This document shows positions 13,801 through 26,589 of a DNA stretch of 64,000 nt, one piece after another. The stretch is from Megalonaias nervosa (lineage: Eukaryota; Mollusca; Bivalvia; Unionida; Unionidae). The first letter of the stretch is position 1; each line of letters begins with the position of its first letter. Below the pieces are notes generated by a model. That model was not told the origin of the DNA. It was given only the letters and a program-made list of their open reading frames with translations, and made no database searches. Where the stretch lies: contig JAECUM010001703.1 in the NCBI GenBank assembly GCA_016617855.1, positions 1-64,000 of the forward strand, in the 5' to 3' direction. The position numbers and the translations under genes were made by a program.

Positions 13801-16800
13801 TAATGATTTTGATTGAGCTATGTCTAATGGAAAGTTTCATGTGCTAAAAACCATGTATATAATGTCATGCATGTATTCAAATTGATCAGTATTTTTCATA
13901 ATTGTATTGAACTACATCTTTGTGGTTTAGTCAAATCAGGAAATGTTGATTCAAACAAATTTTTGGGTATTTAGAGCTGAAATAAAGTGTTCAACATTAG
14001 ATTTTGTATTTCTAAAAATATATAAAATTAAAAATTATGTGAAAAATATATTTCTGCCAAATAAACTCATAAAATTGGATCTCAGCTCTTGAGTTTATGG
14101 TCCATGCAGAAACTCTAAACCTTTCCTGCTCAAATATATATGCCATTGAATATTTGTCATATACTTCATTAGTGATACAAAATATAAAAAGGCTGTCTTG
14201 TTAACTCTAGTTTTTGTGAAGGTAAACACTGAAAATTATACTTAAGAACTCCAGCTTAGTAGAAAATAAATCTATATGGACAGCTGAACCAGTTTTTTTA
14301 GCAAGTTTTTTTTAATTAAAACTACAAAGATCCTTTGGCATGTGTGTGGGTGATTTGGAATTTTAACATAGCTTTAACAATTTTTCAGTCATATCACTAC
14401 AATGTCTGCAGTGTGGCAGTTTATTGTGATGTCTAGCACTGAGGCATCATGCCGCAGACATGTAGAATGAAGTCCCAGCGAATCACATTATCCTGACACC
14501 AGGCTGACCAGTCCTAACACTAACCTCATAATGCTGAGTGCCTAGTGAGGCAGCTGTTAGTACCATTTTTATAAGTCTTTGGTATGACTCTGCCATGGTT
14601 CGAACCCATGACCTCTTACATCTGAGGCAGACACTGTAACCACTAGGCCACAGGAGCAGTTGGATCCATTAGTATAAAGATAGTTAACATCAGGTATTTC
14701 AAACAATAATCATGATAGTTTGGGCACTTACACAGTCTGGTCACTGTTATGAACAGCCATTGCTGTCTTGTTTACCCCTACCCACCCGCTGTATTTACAT
14801 CGTTGACATTATTATGCAGTAGGGCTGTTACCTTTGTACAGATACTCTGTGGTATGTATGACACCATCATTCCAAAAGTTGGTCACTGCGACCTACTGAG
14901 GAAAATAAGGTAACTGCAACATTGGAGTTAATGGGACACTTGATAGTTTTCAAGCAACATTGAAACTAAATTAATGTCTTTGAAAAACAGTAGATTTTGG
15001 CCCTGTCTTACCAATAAAATCTTGTTTCACTATGCAAAGAGGAAAATGCAATTAGTCTAATTGATTATGTTTTGGGCAAGTGAGGCAGGCAAAATGAAAA
15101 AGATTGCTAGAACTCTGTTTGCCAGTAACTGATATTTACTCTATTTTTAGATGTAATTTTTACAATAATTACATATTTGAGTTGAAATAGGGCATTCAGA
15201 AAAAAATATCTGTACACTCTCCACCCCATGTAATTACAAGAAATTATTAATTGGAACAAAAAAATGCAAATTACACTTTTTTTGAGACATTACATACGAT
15301 GCCAGGTTAAGTCCTTGTGAAAATAGAATCATAAACATCTATATCATAAATGTTTCAGACGTGAGTAAAATAGCTGCAAATGCAACTATGACATAATTGG
15401 CACAAAATAAAGCCACAAAAAATGCTGCTATGATAATTTCCCAATTTTGAAACCAAGAAGTTACAAAAAGTTTGATCTTGATCAAATATATTTCCAACTG
15501 ACATTGGTGTTCACATGAGGAATGTTTGCCTCTGGCAGCTCATGAATAAGGTGTTCAGATTACTTATTAACTTTAAGATATTACAGTGTTTATGTCAGTA
15601 GACTGTGTACAGGCTAATTGGTCGGCTGTTTGATTGATTGCTTGATATTTGACTGAAAAGTTAACGAAGGATAATTTGGTTGATTGCTTATTATTTGACT
15701 GAAAAGCTAACAAAGGATAATTGTTTATGAATGTTTACCGACTGGACGACTGTAGCTCCATTGCAGACTAGGGCTGGTACCTGACTCAATGGGTTCAATT
15801 TACTGAATTCCTCTGAATTCTGAAAAAGAGTTAAATTTACATATTACTGTTTACAGACACCATGTTTCCATCATTGAATATATGCTACAAACTCTTTATA
15901 AAGAGGTCATGGATTTGAGATCCATGGCTATTGCTGTGTGCCATTTAGCAAGTTTAGCAACAGTTTTACCTCTTTTTGGTCCAGTCAACTCAGTTGTATA
16001 GCTGTAAAAGTGTGCAACACTAGCATCCACTGGGCAGTTAACCTGCTATAGACTATCCATGGTAGGGGGCTGTACTCTCAGTCTTTTCATACATCAGAAA
16101 TTGGGATTGCAAAAGTAGAGAATGCTTTACCTTCAAAGTACAACAAGTATTTTTTTAAAGTCTGTATTTTTTCTTCTGAAAAGAGTTGTACTATATGTAT
16201 CTACTATTTTACTGAAAAGAGTTGTACTATATGTATCTACTATTTTAGAGCACTCTGCTGGCCTTGCATGCTTCTTATGTACTATTTCCAAGCACTCTGC
16301 TGGCCTTATAATGTATCATATGTATGATTTTCAAGCATTCTGCTGGCCATACACGTATCTAATGTACTGCTTCCAAGCATTCTGCTGGTCTTATGTGTAT
16401 CATACACTTTTTCCATGCACTCTGCTGGTTTTACATGCAAATCATATATTCTGTTTCCAAGCACTCTGCAGGCCTTGCATATTTCTTATTGCTATTTCCA
16501 AGCACTATGCTGGCCTTGCATGTTTCTTATGTACTATTAAACTCTGTAGGCCTTGTATGTTTCTTATATACTGTTTCCAAGCACTCTGCAGGCCTTACAT
16601 GTAACATATGCACTGTTTCCAAACACTCTGCAGGTCTTGCATGTTTCTTATGTACTATTTCCAAGCACTCTGCAGGCCTTACATGTTTATTATGTACTAT
16701 TTCCAAGCACTCTGCAGGCCTTACTGTATCTTACATACTGTTTCTGAGCATCATGCTGGTTATACTCTTTCCAAGCCTTCTGCAGGCCTTAACATCTATG

Positions 16801-17117
16801 TGTACTGTTTCCAAGCATTCAGCAAGCCTTAAATGTATCTTTTGTACTGTTTCCAATCATTTTGCTGGCCTTACATATATCTTGCCTCTCACAGAATTTA
16901 GACACTATATGTAAATGAGGGACAAGGAAAAAATAACCAAAAACTGTATTGTTCACCATTTTCTTCTACAAATATCTATGATAAGAATTCTACATACACT
17001 GTAAAATGAGGAATATCAGTAACAGCCAATATTGATAATATTTATATAAAATATTGTTACATTTTTTAGAATTATTTCTCATCATGCGAAATTGTTTCTT
17101 AACAACTCTATCACACA

Positions 17118-17165
<48 letters not shown>

Positions 17166-18768
17166 TTTAATTAGATTCAAGATCCAACACATACCAGCTA
17201 ACTAAAGCATGCACACTCACCTGCTGCCCTTTGAGGATGTCCACTGCTCTGTACTCGTACTCGATTTTCTTCAGAGCAAGAGCTAGAGAATGACAATGTA
17301 AATATTAAATATTAACAGCAGTCTAAACATCAGTTACATATTTTTTCCTTATACAAGGTTGATGGAGTTTGTTGGTGAAGAATAGAGGCTTCTTGAGATA
17401 TAGTTCTCAAAGTTTACAGTAATTTTATAGCTCGTAGGGTCTAACAAAGTATAGTGGTACATATAGGAATTTTATACCTAATCATAACAAAATATAAGGA
17501 TCATGACATGCTAATATTAGCACTGAATATTAGAGTTTAATCACTTTAATACCAATTAGCCAATATAAGAACATTGAAATAATCATGTACACATGTCTCG
17601 CAAATACAATGAGTACATCTGTCACAAAAATCATTTCTATGTCCTTTTTTATCCTTTTTCTTAAAAGCAAAAGAAATCATGCCAAAAAATTGTATGCGCT
17701 TCTTCTTCTTGGGATCTGGGAATAATTATGAAGAAAATATGTGGATGAAAGAAATATATGGGGTTTTATATTGAGGGATATTGTTACGACTATGGCCTTA
17801 GACTAAGTACCAAATAAAGAAAGAAAACCAACAAGTTTAGCAAAATTCAACAAATAATTTAATTCCATAAGTTAAAAAGTGAAAAATGTAGGAGGAACAT
17901 AGAGTATTTTGAATGAAATTCCAAATAATTCTAAAAGTTCTGTCATGAGTCCAAACATATAGAGTATTCACAATAAATTCCAATCTTGAATGTGTTGATG
18001 ATCCAATGGTCTTTAATGTGCAGACATACTAATAGTCAATCATACAATACAAATTAAATATACACAACAATATAAAATGATGGTTGACAAGACCTTTAAA
18101 GAGCAGTGAATCATGAGTAATTAGATGCGAGCATATTTATTGGCACAGGCAAAGTTATATTTGTACCTGTATTATGTCTGTTCACTAACAGCTACACCTG
18201 AATGTTCAATACATAATTTCAATCCGTAACATTTTCTGCAATTAAGTTTTGGGTAAATGTTGAATTAGAGCAACTGAGAAGATGTATAGAGCATATTAGT
18301 AACCAATATGCAGTCAAACTGATGGCACAAATGCCAAAGGATAATGCAAGTCTATGTTTACAAATTACAAAGGTTCAATTACAGTATATGTCAAGGCCAA
18401 CAGTATAGAATAAAAATAACATAATCTACACATGTAGAATGAACTCAGTTGTTTTCACATAAAACGAATTTTTGTCTTCAGCAGCATCAAATCAACAGTA
18501 GTTAAACAAATTGAAGATGTTAGTTGCCCATGATATACTTGTGGCCACAACATTCTTAACTAATTAAGTTGTGACCAGGTGGTGTTATGCTTGCTATTTT
18601 GAGTTTTTATTAAAATGTTTTTCACATACCATTTTGTGTATTGATAATGTACACTGTGAATACAGTGAAATACACAGGAATGTATTTGCATTACCATATT
18701 GGTTATATTATTTGCATAACACATTTTCAAGATTAATAAAGCATGCACATGAGTATTTATTTATGCAG

Positions 18769-18837
<69 letters not shown>

Positions 18838-21800
18838 TTCTATTTGACATCTGAATATAAAAACTATATACCCTATATATTTGTATTTTAGCTCTCTTAC
18901 ATGGACAAGACAACAATGGCATTGGCATCTGTGTCAGTCCATGTTAAAGTCCATGTGTGTATACATGTTTAGTAATCGAATCTTATTGAATTCCGACCAT
19001 ACACTTGCTTCTCAGGTTCTAAACTAAATTTGAAAGTTTGTAGAGGAGAGCTACATAACTTACCTATCCGAACTCTCCATGCACAGGAACTTCTGTAGAA
19101 AGAGTACAGAATGGGCTGGGATAGAAGAAGAATACATTAGATCAGTAGATATGTTACATTTATTTATTTTTTAATTAATTGTCTTCTCATTCACATCATT
19201 ACATATAGTTTCTAATCAAACAATATATCCAGGCTTTTCTATAGTTAAGAAAAAAAATTAAAACTAATGATAAAATGGCTTTGAGGGTTGAGCTTGAAGA
19301 GCACAAAAACAATGTTGCATCATTCAAAATGGCCAGCTTCATCATCAATGAGATTTTGAATAACATTTTTTGATCATATTTAACTCATTTTTGTGTACCA
19401 TTAACCTGTTTCCTTAAAAGATCTAACCAATAACCTGTTTTTCTTGAAAGATCTAACTGCATGATAAATGTGCACTCCTAAAATTAGGTTTGTTATAATA
19501 ATGCTTGTCAGTGGTACAAACACATTAACAGCAAAGGAACCAGTAAGCATTTGCCAGTACATGTATTCTCCTCCTTGATTTCAAGTTAATGCTATTATTC
19601 ATTGCTGATAAAACCAATCCCAAGCTGAATTACAAAACTCAAGTGAAGTTAAGTTATTCCTTTTGAAGTTGTGTAATCTTCTTTTAGTTCAATTTGGAAA
19701 CTAAAGTTGTCAGTTTGATGAAATTTTATTAATAATGACTTCACAGTGTAGATTACAGTATCTGATAATGATTTGTTGGCAGTTCTTGCATTGACAAATA
19801 TCTCATGTATTCTTGAATTGTTCCCTTCCATCATTTCCAACTCTTTTGCAATGAAATTTTTACCAGTTATATATTTGTATCTTCCATTTCCAATTGCTGT
19901 TTGATTCCTTCTTGTACTCTTCTGAAAACTGTGCTATCGCATCACCATCGGCAAAGTGGATCTTGGTGTATGATGCAAGCATCCTAATTTGTTGTTCTAT
20001 TTAACTTTTGTCTATTTATAAATGATACATTGATGATTTGCATCTTCTATCGTGCATGTTGCCTTCAGTTTGATTCAGGGCCGTAGAGAGCAATCAAGGG
20101 GCCCTGGGGTAAGAAACACCCAGGCCTCTCCAAGTTCTTGTTCAAATGAAATTTTTCTTTTATAAAATTAAAAAGTGTTGTTCAGCCTGGGCCCCAGGGG
20201 TATATACCCGGTTGTACCCCCTACTCCCTTGTCAGCCCTGGTTTGATTCCAAGTGTTACAAGGGCGTGCTAAAGTACATTCTTCGATGAACAATCATGCT
20301 CTACATATTCCAAAGGTGCAAACTTCTCTACATAAGTAACTGAAAAATACATACAAAGAAGGCACAGCCAATATGGCTAGGTCAATGGCAAAATGCGGTG
20401 GAGATGATGCAAGATAAAATACAAGCTGACGATACTTGGCAAATGATTTCAGTGAAACTATGTCACGTGTTGCTCTTCTGGAAGATGTCACTCTAATTGG
20501 AGATTTTAACGCCAATTTCTCACCCTAAATAAAGAAGAGATAAAAGATACTACTGTAAACATGGAAAAACTACAATACCATTCAAAAGAAATAACTTTAG
20601 AATAACACATGTTTTTAAAAAAAATTTTAAGGTAAAGTAGTTCTTATCTCAAGGAAAACTGATATCAAAACAATGCCAGCATCCAGCAATATTACAGATA
20701 AAACTGGAAGAGATGCTGGTTGCAATAACCTTGAAAAAAAACAACACAAGGTTATCTATTAAGAAGACTGAGAATACACGTCCAACAGAATCTACTGTTA
20801 AGCCAAGGAAAGCAATAAAAGTACAGGCTGGAGAAAAATGAGATGCAAATATTTGAAATCAACTGTGTGATCAAAGGTTAAGAGAGGCAGATGATTTAAT
20901 AGATGTTTATGCTGAAAAAATTCAAAGCAGAAAACATTTACTTCCACCGAAAAGTGTATTTACTACACAAGAGGAAGGAATATTCAAGGTTTATGTTAAT
21001 GCTGTAGAAGCTGTCAAATTTAACATAAAATCTCTTCAGTATGATTTTGAAATGTATGATGGGTTGTAAACAGACATCAGTAGAGAATGAATACAAGAAC
21101 AATAGAGAATATTCAAAACCAAAAGAGTGCATCAGTTGGACAGTGAAAAAATAGCTATAGCAAATTCTGATGGAATGACAATATCAACTCTCACTGTCTG
21201 TAGAAAATGGAATGACAATATCAACTGTCACTGTCTGTAGAAAATGGAATGACAATATCAACTGTCACTGTCTGTAGAAAATGGAATGACAATATCAACT
21301 GTCACTGTCTGTAAAAAATAGAATCACAATACTCTCACTGCCTGTAGAAAATGGAATCACAGTACTAACTGTCACTCTTTAGGAAATTTTGTACAAGGTT
21401 TATTATGTGGTGGTGGCAGGGAGTTGCTGCTGCTTCATCGCAAGGCAAAGATGACTCGGTTATTGACAATATTACCAAAAACAGCTTAATAAATATTGGT
21501 AATTATTGTTTAGGTTAGTCCCAAAGGTAGCATCAGCATAACATGAAATTATTACCAGTGTAATAAGTTGGATTTTAAACATGGCTATACTTGTTGTTTA
21601 TTTCCTTTCTGAATGCAATATTTTACTCACTATTGTGTTAACAGTTTGTTATTTGCATTTTTCATTGGTAACTCAAACAAAGCATTTAGCAGGATTTAGC
21701 AAAGTTCACCAACAGAGCTGGAGGGTACTTTTAGCACACATTGCTTTTGCGCGATTTTAGGTTTGTACAATGTTTTTGGAAGTTTCATTTCTATTTCATT

Positions 21801-22011
21801 ATTAACATGATTCAAAACATCTTCACCTCATAAATCAATTATGCAACTGGAACACAGTTTTCATTTTTTGGAAGTAAATATGGAACTAGTACACTCATTT
21901 AAATAATTGGGAATACTGCAATCTGTTAAATGCCATGAAAAGAACCCTACAACCAGAAAATGCCATCCGCACCCCAGTTTAATTCATTATGCTAGAATCG
22001 CGTGCCACATA

Positions 22012-22062
<51 letters not shown>

Positions 22063-22467
22063 TAATCACTGCTGAAATTTAAAGTGTAATTATCAAAAAT
22101 GTTTAAGAATTTTTGTGTAAAAATGGGTTTCACTGTAGTCATTTTATTCATTAAATGTTTGGATATATTTAACATGGTTACAATTTTTTACCAATTTTTT
22201 GTATTAAATTAAATTGCAAAAGAGATGTATCACTAGTTTTATTGGATTTTTGGGGGGGGGGGGGTATTTTTTTTTTTAGTTTTAAATCCAAATCCATTTT
22301 ATTAGAAGTCTGTTACTTTAGTATATACTGTTACTTGTGGACTGGAGTCTTAAGTGCATGTCTAGGATGTACACAAAAGAGCACTTTCCAACCAAATGTC
22401 CATTATTTAGAGTAAAAGAAATAGTAATGCAAAATGGTCTTTTCGAATTCTAGTTACTGTTTTTCCA

Positions 22468-22504
<37 letters not shown>

Positions 22505-25500
22505 ATTTCATTTCCACACTATAATACCATTTTAATCTCCTTGATTTAATATACTCTAAGTCTCTTATAATTTGTATATTGTGTTTTCTATTTCTTCTGT
22601 CAGTTTGTATATGTTGTGTTTATAACTTTTTACAACTACATGTAGTTCTAGTTCTTATTACTTGCATCATGACTGGACATCGTTCACAACAGCCAATACT
22701 GATGGTACCATTTACGTAGTTAATTGCAATTACTGCTAGATATCAAATGAAACTTACGCCAAGATAGCATGCTCCAGAATAACAACTCTCTTCAAATGCT
22801 GCTATCTACGCTGTACTGAATCTCATTTTATTCACGTGGTTTAAAAGCTCTTCCAATATCATTTGATTTGGTTAATTCTGTGGTAGTTCTTTATGGCATG
22901 ACATTTTATACATGTATTAAAATTGTTCATGATTAAAATTATGTCTATGACGTCATGTATGGCCCTGCTAGAAGATTACATAAATTGTAGTTGTCTAATA
23001 TTAAGTTCTTCTTGTGAACCATTTTGCTATATACTGGTTCTTTTTACACGAGTTATATTTTAGAAACTGTTTACCTTTCAAATACTCAGTTTATACTGTT
23101 CTTTCTCCAATTATGTTCTTCTGTCACTTTGCACCAAGATTCCGCCCCTTCACAAATTGTTAAGTCATTTATTTATTTGACCCAATGTTTTCAACTGGTT
23201 CACAACTTTTAAACGATTCATCATATGCTTTGTACTTCATTGGTACATACTGTTAACGTTCAAATGTTTCTCTTTTTAAATCTTGTCGGCTCCGTATATG
23301 TCATCTTGATTTTCAGACAAAGATAACTCTAGCTCATAAAATATATTAATTCTTTTCAAGACAGGGAGCAGGTAAACTCACCCCATTGCAAACTCGCTCC
23401 AATTTACACCAACTCACCCCCAGCTTATGTCAACTTGTGCACGCCAACTCGCCCCCACTTTATGTCAAGTCGCCCCCACTTCAGAGTTGTTATTTTTGCA
23501 TTTGTATATTGTGAATTTATATCAAAACCAGATAAAAACTCGCCCCCACTTTATGCCAACTCCCCCCCCCACACACACACACAGTCGACTCTCCCCCATG
23601 TTTACTTAGACCTGGACATATAAGACAAATCTACCCAGCATAGACTAATAATTGTTCAATTACTGATTATCTAATTATGAAATGGTAGCAATCAAACATT
23701 TTCGTACAGAAGATACCGAAGAAATAAAAAAAAAAATCATAAGACATCCATTTGCATAAAAAGATCTTTCAAAACGAAGAATAAAAAGACGCTCTGAAAT
23801 GTACATAAACAATAATAATTAATGTGTTTGTGAGAAGTAAGATTTTATGAGAGGTAGTCAGTACGATATTAAAAGCATTAGAAAACTTAACTGAATCGCT
23901 GCTATTTCAAGCGTTTCTTATTTTCTGTTCTGAAATTATTATGGAATATACGAAGTAAAATATCTTCATTGTAATCTGTTTATCAACCCCACTCTTTGTA
24001 CGTGTGTGTATATATAGGACAAAAGTCACTAGACAAAAAGTCACTGACAAAAAGAAGTCGCGGAAAAAGTCACATTCTGAACAAATAGTGAATACAACAC
24101 AGAAAGCTTATTGTAAACACCTTTTTATCTGAAATCACATGTGCAAACTATTCCAGGGTTACAATTTCTTACAGCAGAAATAAAACACAAGATACAAAAT
24201 CACAAAATGAAATGAAATGGTGCTCACAAATCAAAGCCAGTCATGTGTCCCGTCTTTGTTTCATTAAAATGATAATTGAACGTAAAAAGAATACGCTCTG
24301 TTAGATACATGATGATAGTAAAACATGTATATATTATAATAGAAGGAAAAAGTGTCGGTACCAAGCCAAATATCAAACTGTTCCATCGCGACAGGCGCTT
24401 CAGAGTGCACATCAGAGAGAGATGCAGCTCGTGGAGGCGTCAGACTAACGGACTCCCACAAGGGTCTGTTCTTTTGTCAAGTTTGTTCTATGTCTATATC
24501 AATGACTTACCTATAACACAGTCGCGCGAGTTCATGTATGCAGATAACATTGCTCTCGGGACCCAAAGTCGCTCATTTACTGAGCTTGAGGGGGTACCGA
24601 CCTGGAGGATATGATGGACTTCCTCAAGAAATGGCGTCTACAACTAAGTGCAACAAAGACAGTCTCCAGCACCTTCCACCTTAACAATGCAAATGCGAAC
24701 TGTGAGCTTTGCATCCTCCCCAATGGGTAACAAATAAAACATGACCTGACACCAACATACCTTGGTGTGACTCTGGACAGATCACTGACATTCTACAACC
24801 ACCTGAAGAAAACTGCAGCAAAATTTAGAACTCGAAACAACCTACTCCGCAAACTGGCTGGCTCAACCTGGGACGCCAGTGCTCAGACACTCATGACGTC
24901 AGCACTGGCCTTCTGTTATTCGACAGCCGAGTATTGTGCTCCTGTCTGGGCTCGATCATCCCATACCAAGTTAACTGATGTCCAGCTCAACACAACAATG
25001 CGCAAAATCTCTGGAACACTACGTCCTACTCCTTTATAATGGCTGCCGGTACTCAGCAACATTCCTCCTCCACATCTTCATCGCCAGGAATCAACCACAA
25101 AAGTGTTGGCTAAGGTCTATGCCAGTGAGAAACTTCCACTGTACATGGACATCACCGCACGTTCAGCAGTCCGCTTGACTTCGAGATGCCCAATCTGGTT
25201 TAGGTTCGTTGCATGAGGATATGACAGCTATTTCGGCATGGAGTGTTGAGTGGTCTTCAACAGATGTTGTAAACCACTCCCTCATGGCTGAGCCATCCGC
25301 CTGCCCTCCTGGCTTCAACCTTCCACGTCATCTGTGGACCACGATGAACCGCTTTCGGACAGGACAGGGTCATTGTGCCGTCAACCTGTCCGATGGGGCC
25401 AGGCCACTGACTCTTCCTGTTGCTGTGCAGCTGTACAGACCATGTCATACATTGTAAACAACTGTACACTGACAAAATTCCCCGGTGGACTGCGGGGTCA

Positions 25501-26534
25501 GCACCTTGCTGATGATGACACTGTTAAATGGCTGAGCACGTACTCCACATGATTATATATATTTATAATGCTGTCGGGCATTTCTGTGCACGTAAGGTTT
25601 CCGCCTCCAATATTGAAGCAAAACGCATACCGAATTCGACCGATTGACGAAAATAAAATACTGCAATGTTTACTATTTGAAACGAGGCTACTGTCACCAA
25701 AATATTCTGTTCAAAATAATATTAATTTTGGACACACGGGATACCACCCCCGTGTTTTCATGACTCACGATATGTCGGCCTATTCTGAGGACAGCTTTGA
25801 AAATATGTAATGTTTATCCATCGGGCTATAGAAATGAAATACATTACTTTGGACTGTTTCTGTCAGCATTTCAGTCGAGTAATTAGGTAGGTTTATAGCT
25901 ACTTTTACAAAATTCAACGTAACATTGCCAATAAATGGCAATCAATATTAAGCAAACCAAACCAATCTTGTAAAAAAATTAGTCAAGTTCAACATTTTAT
26001 TAAAAAAAAAGTTATTGTGTGGAAGAGAAATAATAATAAATAAGATGTAATGTGTTTATGACATTGTGGGGACAAATTAGAAACAGACTATGCGCCGGGG
26101 AATTTCTTGAGAATTCCGTTCTAGCAGCAAGTTGATACGTTCGGTAGCAGACGATTTTGTATGTGTGAAACAACATCTTGCAAAACTGGAAACTTGGATT
26201 AAGATGCAGAATTTTTTTAAGGTAAACATTTCCATCTTTTGTATAATGTATTTATTTGTGTGATTCTAAAAGATACATAGTAAATAGGATTTTCTGGGTT
26301 ACAGGTTCAAGAAGGTTATGGAGTGGGTCTTCATGTTGACATTTAGAAATCATATTTTCATATGCATTTCGAGTCGAAATGTGGATATTTTTGTACACTT
26401 TATGAATATCACTTTTCTTAATTAAAGTATGATCGTTCTTTCTTGATACAAAATGGATTTTTGACCCAAAATAACACGTGATCCAATGTTTACAGAAATT
26501 ACAAGTCGTTGCGCAGAATTGACTGACATGGCGG

Positions 26535-26589
<55 letters not shown>

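Noticed and set aside
16122..16914. Open frames of 160-173 codons with repeated [14 protein letters not shown] peptides
   Set aside because: Product of a 42-bp minisatellite; no conserved domain and several frames equally open.
20294..20520. Minus-strand 73-codon frame with a hydrophobic stretch, preceded by a TTTATTTAG acceptor; plus strand reads IGDFNANF like an endonuclease motif
   Set aside because: No family recognised, no clean donor, and the two readings conflict. Probably intron sequence or a decayed insertion.
25568..25810. 80-codon frame after the LINE relic
   Set aside because: No recognisable domain and no splice support.
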